Below the pieces are notes generated by a model. That model made no database searches, was not told the origin of the DNA, and saw nothing but the letters and a program-made list of their open reading frames with translations. A DNA stretch of 30,408 bases from an uncultured Chitinophagaceae bacterium (GTDB lineage: Bacteria > Bacteroidota > Bacteroidia > Chitinophagales > Chitinophagaceae), in NCBI GenBank assembly GCA_934502905.1, contig CAKSVK010000022.1:1-30408 (forward strand). Direction: 5' to 3'. Made by a program: the position numbers and the translations under genes. Positions 8,509 through 15,818 of this stretch are shown in pieces (within the stretch, counting starts at the first letter, position 1; every line of letters starts with the position of its first letter).

Positions 8509-11500
8509 ATGAAAAAAGGACAACCTCTCACACAAAAGAAATACCGGTTGATTTCTTTTGTATTTATCCTGCAGCTGCTGTGCATAGCGGCTACGGCGCA
8601 GGTACGTATTACCGGAAAAATCACGGACAAAAACGGCGAAGGACTTCCCGGCATTTCTGTATCGCTGCGCAACAGTAATGCCGGTGCTATTAGTGAAGCC
8701 GATGGCGCTTACAACATGATGGCCAATATTAAACCCGGCGATCATGTGCTGGTGTTTTCCGGGATAGGATTTAAGACCCGGGAACAATCCATTACCATCG
8801 GCAATGCCGACTCCTACAATGCGGACGTACAGATGGAAACAGACCCGCTGGGCATGGACGAGGTGGTAGTGACCGGTACTTCCCAGGGAACTACGAGACG
8901 CCAGTTGGGCAGCTTTATCAGCACTGTGAAGGGCGATCAGCTTGCAAAAGCTACCACCGGGAATGTGCTGGCGGCCTTGCAAGGAAAAACGCCCGGCGCC
9001 CAAATCAGTCAGAACTCGGGCGACCCCGGCGGCAGCATATCGGTAAGGCTCAGAGGCACCAGCACCATCAATTCTTCCAGCGAGCCGCTGTATATTATTG
9101 ACGGGGTTATTGTCAGCAACAGCACGCGGAGAGTGACCAATACCCCAAGCGCCTACGACGGCGTTATTTCGCCTGCGCCTAACCGTATGGTAGATATCAA
9201 TCCCAACGACATCGAGCGTATCGAAGTATTAAATGGTGCAGCAGCAGCAGCCATTTACGGCAGCCGCGCCAATGCAGGGGTTGTACAGATCTTTACCAAA
9301 AGAGGCAGCAGCGGCAACCCGTCGGTCAGCTTCAGTACCAGCGTGAATGTAAACCAACTGCGCAAAGATCCCGGGTATAATACCGCACCGGTTAAATTTG
9401 GACCCGCACCGGATGGGCCGGGCGCCATTACGCAGGACATCCTGCTATTGGATCAAACCACCACCACACCCGTAACCCGTTACAATTACTGGGACTATAT
9501 TTTCAGGGATGGGATAGGCACAGACAACAACCTGTCGGTGAGAGGAGGAAAGGATAAGACCAAATATTTTGCTTCCGCATCCTATTTTCACAACCAGGGC
9601 ATTATTAAGAATACCGATTTCCAGCGTTTCTCATTCCGCCTGAACCTGGACCAGGAATTGTCCAGCTGGGCCAGCCTGGCTGCAGGTATCAGCTACACCA
9701 ACAGTATTGCTAATGAGAAACCGGATGGCAACTCTTTTTTCTCTCCCATCAACAGCATTACCATCATTGGCAACTTTCATGATATATGGAGAAGGGATGA
9801 TAACGGCAACCTGATGGCCGTGGGTGAAAGAGGACGCATTAACCCGGTAAGTATTATTGAGGATATCAAGCAACGCAACCAGACCAACCGGGTGATCTCA
9901 TCCCTGGCATTGAAGCTGAAACCCATAAAAGATGTAACGGTGGATTATACAGTAGGGGTGGATAACATCAGCCAGATGGGCACCACCTATATCCCTCCTT
10001 ATACCTATAATGCCAGTCCCGATTTCTGGGGCGGCGGACCAAGCCTCGACCCCACCCAGAATGGGTATGCCAGCGCTGGTAACAACCAGCAGTTCCTGAT
10101 CAACCACGAGCTGAACGCTACCCTCAATAAAAATATCACATCCGACCTTATTTCCACCACCCAGGTGGGATATTCTCTGCAATACGAAAAATCCAACTAT
10201 ACGGTATTGCAGGGCCGGGGATTGGCGCCCTTCGTGCAAACCGTATCCGGCGCCAGCACGGTGCTACCGGGTACGGATCAACGATCAGAGATATCTATCA
10301 GCGGGGGGTACCTGCAGCAGAATTTCAAGTTCAAAAACCGTTATTTCCTGACAGCGGCGGGACGTATTGACGGCTCTTCGGTTTTTGGTGAAACAGAGCG
10401 CAACCAATTTTATGCTAAGCTAAGCGGCAGCTACATCATCAGCGATGAAGCGTTTTGGGAAAAAGCAGGGCTTAGCCATTTCTGGGATTATATGAAAATA
10501 CGGGCTGCTTACGGTGAAAGCGGGAACCTTACCGGCATCGGGGCTTATGACAGGTTCAATGTATATGGATCAAGCCCCCTGGTTGGCAGAACAGCCCTTA
10601 TGTCTTCGGGCACCCTCGCCAACGAGCTGATGAAGCCCGAAAAGCAACAGGAAATTGAAATAGGAACCGATATGTCATTCTTCGGCGGACGGGCTAACCT
10701 TACTTTTAACTGGTACAACAAAAGAGTGAGTGACCTGCTACTGGCCAGGTTTATAGCCCCCAGCAGCGGGTTCAGCAGCTTATTGGACAATGTAGGCATT
10801 ATCAGCAACAAGGGTATCGAATTAATGATAGGGGGCTCTCCGGTAAAAAATAAAAACTTCAGCTGGGATATTGATCTCATCTATAATAAAAACCGGAACA
10901 GGGTGGAAAAAATCCCACAAGGGCTCATTCAGTATAACAATCCGGCAGGATCCTCCTCGCTCATACCGGGCTACGGCATAGGCGTATTTTACGGTTTCTT
11001 TTTTGCCCGGGATGCCAACGGTGCAGAAGTAAAAAATGCCAACGGTATCCCTGTACGGGAATTGGGAGTACAAAACACGGTATCTACCTATACGCCCCAA
11101 CGTGATGCAGACGGTTTGCCCATCGGCACTCCTTTAAGAAAGGTGATCGGTGATCCCAACCCCGACTGGACCGGTACCCTGGTCAACACGTTTAACTATA
11201 AAAAGCTATCCTTACGGGTACAACTGGACGCTGTGCAGGGGCTGGAGGTATGGAATGCAGACTTCAGGACAAGACAGGGGGTTGGCAATGGTAAAGAATT
11301 TGCTGAAAAAGAGCATATGGGGTTAATTCCCCGCGGATATGTAAGCGGCGTATATGCCATAGAAGAATGGCGTATGGACAACGGCAGCTTTGTAAAGCTG
11401 CGCGAAATATCCCTTACTTACAATTTCGGAAGGCTGAACAAAGTAATCAGCGATCTTTCGCTGAGTCTGTCCGGTCGTAACCTTATCAGCTGGGACAATT

Positions 11501-11619
11501 ATAAAGGCTTCGACCCGGAAACCAATGCAGGCGGCGGTAGTACCCTGGCACGCGGTATTGATTTCGGGAACGTGCCTATTCCCAGAACTTATGCTTTGAC
11601 CCTCAGCACGAAATTTTAG
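8509..11619 (+). CDS. SusC/RagA-family TonB-linked outer-membrane transporter (no STN domain)
   Basis: A 1036-aa TonB-dependent importer. It has a signal peptide (about 1-30, ending IAATAQ), a carboxypeptidase-regulatory-like domain (about 32-110, with GKITDKNGEGLPGISV), a TonB-box-like MDEVVVTGTSQG (116-127), and a plug with LYIIDGVIVSN and DIERIEVLNGAAAAAIYGSRANAG; the barrel ends in TKF. It lacks the STN domain of the other SusC in this window, so it is not expected to signal through an anti-sigma factor, which matches the DeoR regulator in front of it. It is followed by its SusD partner after 24 bases. Its sequence appears more GC-rich than the fecR-linked pair by eye; I did not compute this. 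The substrate is unknown. Confidence 0.95.
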   Translation: MKKGQPLTQKKYRLISFVFILQLLCIAATAQVRITGKITDKNGEGLPGISVSLRNSNAGAISEADGAYNMMANIKPGDHVLVFSGIGFKTREQSITIGNADSYNADVQMETDPLGMDEVVVTGTSQGTTRRQLGSFISTVKGDQLAKATTGNVLAALQGKTPGAQISQNSGDPGGSISVRLRGTSTINSSSEPLYIIDGVIVSNSTRRVTNTPSAYDGVISPAPNRMVDINPNDIERIEVLNGAAAAAIYGSRANAGVVQIFTKRGSSGNPSVSFSTSVNVNQLRKDPGYNTAPVKFGPAPDGPGAITQDILLLDQTTTTPVTRYNYWDYIFRDGIGTDNNLSVRGGKDKTKYFASASYFHNQGIIKNTDFQRFSFRLNLDQELSSWASLAAGISYTNSIANEKPDGNSFFSPINSITIIGNFHDIWRRDDNGNLMAVGERGRINPVSIIEDIKQRNQTNRVISSLALKLKPIKDVTVDYTVGVDNISQMGTTYIPPYTYNASPDFWGGGPSLDPTQNGYASAGNNQQFLINHELNATLNKNITSDLISTTQVGYSLQYEKSNYTVLQGRGLAPFVQTVSGASTVLPGTDQRSEISISGGYLQQNFKFKNRYFLTAAGRIDGSSVFGETERNQFYAKLSGSYIISDEAFWEKAGLSHFWDYMKIRAAYGESGNLTGIGAYDRFNVYGSSPLVGRTALMSSGTLANELMKPEKQQEIEIGTDMSFFGGRANLTFNWYNKRVSDLLLARFIAPSSGFSSLLDNVGIISNKGIELMIGGSPVKNKNFSWDIDLIYNKNRNRVEKIPQGLIQYNNPAGSSSLIPGYGIGVFYGFFFARDANGAEVKNANGIPVRELGVQNTVSTYTPQRDADGLPIGTPLRKVIGDPNPDWTGTLVNTFNYKKLSLRVQLDAVQGLEVWNADFRTRQGVGNGKEFAEKEHMGLIPRGYVSGVYAIEEWRMDNGSFVKLREISLTYNFGRLNKVISDLSLSLSGRNLISWDNYKGFDPETNAGGGSTLARGIDFGNVPIPRTYALTLSTKF

Positions 11620-11643
11620 TATTAACCAATATAACTGAACGAT

Positions 11644-12942
11644 ATGAACAACATAAGATATACAATACTCATCCTGGTAATTGCCGGGCTTGGTATAAGT
11701 TCATGTAAAAAGAATTTCACCCACCCGGGCGCCACCCAATTTGACGAGGCACTGAACTCCTCCGTGGGATTAACAGGGGTGGCCGTTGGTGTACAAAAGC
11801 AATACAGCGTTAACCGTGCTTCTGCTTTATACAACCTGGTTACCGCGAATGGATTCTCCACAAATGAACTGCGATTGATGAATGCCGGAAATACGGATGA
11901 GTTTAACATGTCGGTTGGCGGCGCCAATGTAGACGGCAACAACGGCATAGTGGGCAATCTTTGGGCGTCGAACCTGAAAGTAATTTTTGATGCCAATAAT
12001 GTGATCAACAATGCCGCGAACCTTGGAGACAAAGGGTATGCCTCCGGGCTGATCGGTTACGCATCTGTTTTTAAAGCACTTGCCTACGGTAACCTCGCAA
12101 TGTTCTGGGAAAAAGTACCGGATACCATTGGCGCAGAAGTAGGATTTGTGAACCGCACGGAAGGATTTGGAAAAGCGCTCGCAACCATTAACATTGCATT
12201 AGCCACTATAGCAGCCAGTCCCATCAGCTCACAATTACTTAATAACCTGCCGCAGGGAATAGAAATACCCAACACCCTGCAGGCACTCAAAGCCAGGTAC
12301 CTGTTGTTTACCGGAGACTACAGCGGTGCGCTGACAGCAGCAAACAACGTAGACCTGTCTGTAAAGAGCACGATGGACTTCGATGCCATCAGTCCAAACC
12401 CCATTTTTACTGTAGCCACAGCCACCAATAATGTTTTTCAGGTAATTGATTCCTCTTTCGGTTTGCCGGAAGAACTGGCGCCTATTCTTTCTGACAAGCG
12501 CAGGGCATTTTATATGGGGATAAATGAAACCATTCCTCCCAAATGGAGGATCAGGGGTTTCGGGGAATCACTTAGTACATCCTGGCCCGTTTACCTGCCC
12601 GGTGAGATGACGCTGATAAAAGCGGAGTGTTATATCCGCCAGAGCAGCCCCTCCCTGCCGGATGCCATAGCGGAAATCAACCAAATAAGAACCAAGACCG
12701 CGGCCACGGATCCTTTTGGCATAGGCGCTGAAGAACCGGCTTATGCCGGCACAGCAACATCTGAAGCCCTGCTTAGGGAAATTTACCGGCAACGTTGTAT
12801 TGAATTGTATATGTCCGGATTAAAGCTGGAAGACATGCGCCGCTTCAGCCGCCCCGATTCGGAAAAGAAAAGAAACCTGTTTCCTTATCCTTTCAGGGAA
12901 AGGGACAACAACCCCAATACACCGGCTGATCCGTCTTTTTAG
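11644..12942 (+). CDS. SusD-like outer-membrane lipoprotein
   Basis: The 432-aa partner of the upstream SusC, 24 bases after it. A lipoprotein signal peptide ends at GISSC with the acylated cysteine at residue 21. SusD-like helical repeats are visible: the block with ANNVINNAANLGDKGYASGLIGYASVFKALAYGNLAMFWEKVP, the later ALKARYLLFTGDYSGALTAANNV, and the C-terminal EALLREIYRQRCIELYMSGLKLEDMRRFSRP, which carries the family's usual 'R.E.E....G.R..D..R' pattern. It is about 100 residues shorter than many SusD proteins, without an internal frameshift, so it is probably a short subtype and not a truncation. No catabolic enzymes follow: the operon ends at a terminator. Confidence 0.9.
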   Translation: MNNIRYTILILVIAGLGISSCKKNFTHPGATQFDEALNSSVGLTGVAVGVQKQYSVNRASALYNLVTANGFSTNELRLMNAGNTDEFNMSVGGANVDGNNGIVGNLWASNLKVIFDANNVINNAANLGDKGYASGLIGYASVFKALAYGNLAMFWEKVPDTIGAEVGFVNRTEGFGKALATINIALATIAASPISSQLLNNLPQGIEIPNTLQALKARYLLFTGDYSGALTAANNVDLSVKSTMDFDAISPNPIFTVATATNNVFQVIDSSFGLPEELAPILSDKRRAFYMGINETIPPKWRIRGFGESLSTSWPVYLPGEMTLIKAECYIRQSSPSLPDAIAEINQIRTKTAATDPFGIGAEEPAYAGTATSEALLREIYRQRCIELYMSGLKLEDMRRFSRPDSEKKRNLFPYPFRERDNNPNTPADPSF

Positions 12943-12972
12943 CGGCTGGTGCCAACAAATTAACCGAAGAAG

Positions 12973-12998
12973 CTGTGTAAAAAGCGGACCTTACACAG
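12973..12998 (+). other. Small hairpin after the second susD
   Basis: CTGTGTAA pairs perfectly with TTACACAG around a ten-base loop, 30 bases after the susD stop. No T-tract follows, so it is probably an RNA 3'-end stabiliser or part of the termination region. Confidence 0.5.
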
Positions 12999-13018
12999 TC
13001 TCTAACACATGGTTTCCT

Positions 13019-13068
13019 GCCACTGATACACAAAGGAATACTTACCCTTGTGTGCCAGTGGCTTTTTT
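13019..13068 (+). terminator. Intrinsic terminator of the deoR-susC-susD operon
   Basis: A long hairpin (GCCACTG...CACAA pairing with TTGTG...CAGTGGC, about 16 pairs with two mismatches) is followed by six T. It has no T-tract on the minus strand, so it serves the plus-strand operon. Confidence 0.9.
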
Positions 13069-13120
13069 ATAGCAACAACTAATCCCTGGTTGCCGATCAA
13101 TACATTAATGAAGATCCTAC

Positions 13121-13163
13121 AAATCGAAAATCAAAAACCCAAAATTAGAAAATCAGAAATCCC
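13121..13163 (+). repeat. Degenerate 7-base tandem repeat (AAATCNN-like)
   Basis: Six consecutive units fit an AAATC-plus-two-bases pattern: AAATCGA, AAATCAA, AAACCCA, AAATTAG, AAAATCAG (one base longer) and AAATCCC. It lies directly beyond the 3' end of the minus-strand lgt gene and beyond the terminator of the plus-strand operon, so it sits between convergent genes. Confidence 0.65.
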
Positions 13164-13172
13164 TGTAGTGCT

Positions 13173-14450
13173 CTATTTCTTTGCCGGAGCAGGAAGCTTT
13201 TTTACCCAAAAGTACAATGTTGCCCCTACGATCACCAACAGGGAAGAGATCAGCTCAGCCTGTGTGGGATGAAAGCCCCAAATGTCATACTTGGTATTTA
13301 CGCGGATCTTTTCAATGAAGAAGCGCTCTACACCGTTCATCACCAGGTATATAGCAAATATTTGACCGGGGATGGTTATTTTTCTGCGCAGAAACATTAA
13401 GATGAAAAACAAAATACCACACATAACCGTTTCATAAAAAGGCGTAGGATATGCAGGTACAGGCAATGCCGTGCAATAATCTCCTTCGCAACCTGCGATC
13501 CTGAACCCTTCCTCATTCACGTTATGGGCATAAGGGTAGGCTACCATCCAGACTGGCAGGAAAGAAGGAGCTTTGGTAGAAATATGCGGAATATCGTCTT
13601 CTCCGAATTCACTGGCAAAAATAGCTTTATGCTGTTCCACGGCTTTATCAAAATCTCCCAGCTGCGCCAGAATGGCCTTCCCCTCACTGGTGGTTACATA
13701 GGCGCTGTTAGGCACTCCCCAGTCGCCATCGCCGCTTACCTGGCAACCAATTCTGCCGATGGCATAGGCAATCATCAAAGCCGGGGCAGCCGAATCTACC
13801 AAATGACGAATAGAAATTTTCTTTTTACGTGCATACCACAATATGGCAACCGTAGCGCAGATCAATCCTCCATAGAAGGTAAGTCCGCTGGGGGATAACA
13901 GGTTTTCTACCGGGTTTTGAATAAACCTGTCCCAATTCTCCAGGTTATCAAAAACTTTGGCGCCCGCAAATCCGAAAATAGCCGCCAATACTATAATATC
14001 CCCTACTCTTTCATGCGGCCAAACCCGCACCTTACGTTCTTCCGGCTTTGCCAGTTTTTGCCTGCTCTTTTCCCTGTATCGCAACCAGGCAAACAAAACT
14101 GCCAGAACAACTCCTCCCAACAAGCTCCCTTTTGACGAAAAAATATATTCCTGCGGCGGAAGCCCCTCATTGCTAAAGAAAATACCCAGCAGCTTATACC
14201 CTATCAAAAAACCGAAAATAGCATTACTGATCAGCTCCCCGGTAGTAGCAGGTTTACCCACAACAACGGTTTCTTCCACGGGAAACAATAACTGCAGCCG
14301 CTCTTTTCTTTTCAATTCTCTTGTTAAGATAAAAGCCGCCGCAACAAAAGCTATCGCAACAAAAAAGCCAAACGAATTGATGTATTTGGTCCACGCCCAC
14401 GGTTCAACACCAAATGTATCTTTCAGAAAAAAATATAGATTGGGATACAT
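13173..14450 (-). CDS. lgt: Prolipoprotein diacylglyceryl transferase (Lgt family)
   Basis: Lgt moves diacylglycerol from phosphatidylglycerol to the lipobox cysteine of prelipoproteins in the inner membrane, the first step of lipoprotein maturation; this window alone encodes at least three likely clients. The 425-aa protein has several hydrophobic helices and the family blocks HERVGDIIVLAAIFGFAGAKVFDNLE (about 146-171), GLTFYGGL (189-196) and GRIGCQVSGDGDWG (232-245). It is longer than the ~290-aa enterobacterial enzyme, mainly through an extra helical N-terminal part and a loop at about 250-320. The signature deviates from the classical GR.GN..NGE pattern: Asn becomes Cys and NGE becomes SGD. 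I believe this variant is common in Bacteroidota paralogues, but this is from memory. A second, classical Lgt could exist elsewhere. Confidence 0.88.
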   Translation of the reverse strand: MYPNLYFFLKDTFGVEPWAWTKYINSFGFFVAIAFVAAAFILTRELKRKERLQLLFPVEETVVVGKPATTGELISNAIFGFLIGYKLLGIFFSNEGLPPQEYIFSSKGSLLGGVVLAVLFAWLRYREKSRQKLAKPEERKVRVWPHERVGDIIVLAAIFGFAGAKVFDNLENWDRFIQNPVENLLSPSGLTFYGGLICATVAILWYARKKKISIRHLVDSAAPALMIAYAIGRIGCQVSGDGDWGVPNSAYVTTSEGKAILAQLGDFDKAVEQHKAIFASEFGEDDIPHISTKAPSFLPVWMVAYPYAHNVNEEGFRIAGCEGDYCTALPVPAYPTPFYETVMCGILFFILMFLRRKITIPGQIFAIYLVMNGVERFFIEKIRVNTKYDIWGFHPTQAELISSLLVIVGATLYFWVKKLPAPAKK

Positions 14451-14504
14451 GCCATTAATTAATTGAACCGCAATGTTACTGTAAAATAATGGATTGGAGG
14501 GATA

Positions 14505-14596
14505 GAAGTTTCAGGACGCAAGGCACAGGTTGCAGGGAAGAAAGCAGGTAGTAAGACCGTAAGATGCAAACCTTTACTACCTGCCTCTTACGATCC
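14505..14596. repeat. Palindromic intergenic repeat, copy 1
   Basis: This stretch, between the bacilliredoxin stop and the lgt start, begins with AAGTTTCAGGACGCA followed by CAGG-rich sequence. It contains a perfect 11-bp inverted repeat, GCAGGTAGTAA (14544-14554) and TTACTACCTGC (14574-14584). A related sequence at 17199-17254 shares AAGTTNCAGGACGCA and the GCAGGTAG/CTACCTGC arms. Confidence 0.6.
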
Positions 14597-14619
14597 TATA
14601 ACTCCTGCCACTTATCAAA

Positions 14620-15036
14620 TCAGTTACAATATTCATCAAAAGCAGCGATCAGGTTGCCGGCGATCAACTGTGCCGGTCTGCCTTCTATCTGGTGTCTTTC
14701 AATAAAATGAACCAGTTGCCCGTCTTTAAATAATGCAATAGCGGGAGAAGAAGGCGGATAAGGTAACAGGTGTTCCCTTAATTTCTTTATCGCGTCTATA
14801 TCAAAACCCGCAAAGCTGGTGGTAAGATGATCCGGTTTTTTAGCGGCGTTATGTACAGCCATCAGCACCCCGGGACGGGCGCTTCCTGCCGAGCAGCCAC
14901 ATACCGAATTGATCATTACCAGGGTAGTGCCTTTTTGCTCAATTGCTTTATCTACCTGTTCGGGAGTTAACAATTCTTCAAATCCATAATCGGTTAACTC
15001 CTCTTTCATTGGAATTACTATTTCTGCTGGATACAT
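14620..15036 (-). CDS. Bacilliredoxin, BrxA/BrxB (YphP/YqiW) family
   Basis: A 138-aa cytoplasmic thiol-disulfide protein. In Firmicutes, BrxA/BrxB remove bacillithiol from proteins after oxidative stress; whether bacillithiol is the partner here is inferred from the family. The sequence matches along its length: MYPAEIVIPMKEELTDYGFEEL at the N-terminus, then VCGCSAGSARPG with the CGC active-site motif at residues 46-48, and SSPAIALFKDGQLVHFIERHQIEGR near the end. It is a complete, single-domain protein. It is divergent from the Hsp20 gene, which fits a stress-related pair, and an exact TAnnTTTG element lies shortly upstream of its start. Confidence 0.93.
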   Translation of the reverse strand: MYPAEIVIPMKEELTDYGFEELLTPEQVDKAIEQKGTTLVMINSVCGCSAGSARPGVLMAVHNAAKKPDHLTTSFAGFDIDAIKKLREHLLPYPPSSPAIALFKDGQLVHFIERHQIEGRPAQLIAGNLIAAFDEYCN

Positions 15037-15054
15037 GTTTCAAAAGTTTAGAGG

Positions 15055-15062
15055 CAAAGTTA
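15055..15062 (-). promoter_or_regulatory. Bacteroidota -7 element upstream of the bacilliredoxin gene
   Basis: Minus strand TAACTTTG is an exact TAnnTTTG match, 18 bases before the ATG. I saw no good -33 TTTG at the usual spacing, so the call rests on the -7 box alone. Confidence 0.4.
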
Positions 15063-15256
15063 CACAAATCCTCGCTTGAATCTATATTAGCACCAAACAA
15101 GACATAATGTCGCTTTTAAAATAAAAAATAAGACACATTGTCAATTATTTTTAGCTAACCCTGTCATCATGGAGCATTAAACTGCAGATTTTATCATTGG
15201 AACATTGTTTGATCCACCATAACCACATTCAAAAACAAAAACAAAAAATAAAAACT

Positions 15257-15691
15257 ATGAAACTTGTAAAGGTAAATGGAGCACCCGCTCCCAAAGTATG
15301 GGGTTCTATCCTGGATGAATTCTTTAATGAAGCCTGGGGAAAAGATGCCGGTCTGCCTTCCTTCAGCAAAGTGCCGGCTAACATACACGAAACCAAAGAT
15401 GCATACCATATTGAGGTAAGTGTGCCGGGATTGAAAAAAGAGGACATCAATATATCAATAGACAAAGACCTTCTGACCATTTCTTACGAGAAGAAGGAAG
15501 AAATCAAAAGCGAAGAATACAAAACCGTCCGCAGGGAATTTCATGCTGAAAGCTTCAAACGCAGCTTTTCTTTGAGCGAAAAGATCAATGCGGAAGCTAT
15601 ACAGGCTAAATACGAAAATGGTGTGCTTACACTGCAGTTGCCTAAAAAGGAAGAGCTGCAACCTTCCACCAGGCAGATAACAATAAGCTAA
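15257..15691 (+). CDS. Hsp20/alpha-crystallin small heat-shock protein
   Basis: A 144-aa ATP-independent holdase that binds unfolding proteins during stress. The alpha-crystallin domain is clear: NIHETKDAYHIEVSVPGLKKEDINISIDKDLLTISYEKKEE, then the strand REFHAESFKRSFSLSEKINAEAIQAKYENGVLTLQLPKKEE, including the conserved A.Y.NGVL.L..PK signature, followed by a C-terminal extension with an I.I motif (QITIS). The open frame extends 20 codons further upstream, but I chose the ATG at 15257 because that extension is lysine/glutamine-rich leader sequence and MKLVKVNG is the common Bacteroidota N-terminus. A strong terminator follows. Confidence 0.94.
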   Translation: MKLVKVNGAPAPKVWGSILDEFFNEAWGKDAGLPSFSKVPANIHETKDAYHIEVSVPGLKKEDINISIDKDLLTISYEKKEEIKSEEYKTVRREFHAESFKRSFSLSEKINAEAIQAKYENGVLTLQLPKKEELQPSTRQITIS

Positions 15692-15724
15692 ACTTTGTGT
15701 GAATTAAGGTTGGATTAGTAAGGC

Positions 15725-15761
15725 AAGCATGCTACATTTTTCATATGTGGCATGCTTTTTT
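15725..15761 (+). terminator. Intrinsic terminator of the Hsp20 gene
   Basis: AAGCATGCTACA pairs with TGTGGCATGCTT (12 pairs, one T-G) and merges into a six-T run. It ends before the next gene and argues against starting that gene at the ATG at 15729. Confidence 0.9.
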
Positions 15762-15818
15762 AATTTTAGCATTGCTATAAACAATATTAAAAGGTATTCC
15801 AAGTTTAATTGTTATATA

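Noticed and set aside
8488..9003. Minus-strand open frame of 171 codons inside susC
   Set aside because: Fully antisense to a clear TonB-dependent transporter; composition follows its codons.
13048..13272. Plus-strand open frame of 74 codons over the terminator and heptamer repeat
   Set aside because: It begins inside a terminator, runs through the 7-base repeat and ends antisense to lgt.
15204..15211. -7 promoter box for the Hsp20 gene
   Set aside because: ATTGTTTG fits TAnnTTTG only with both first bases wrong, and no -33 element was found.
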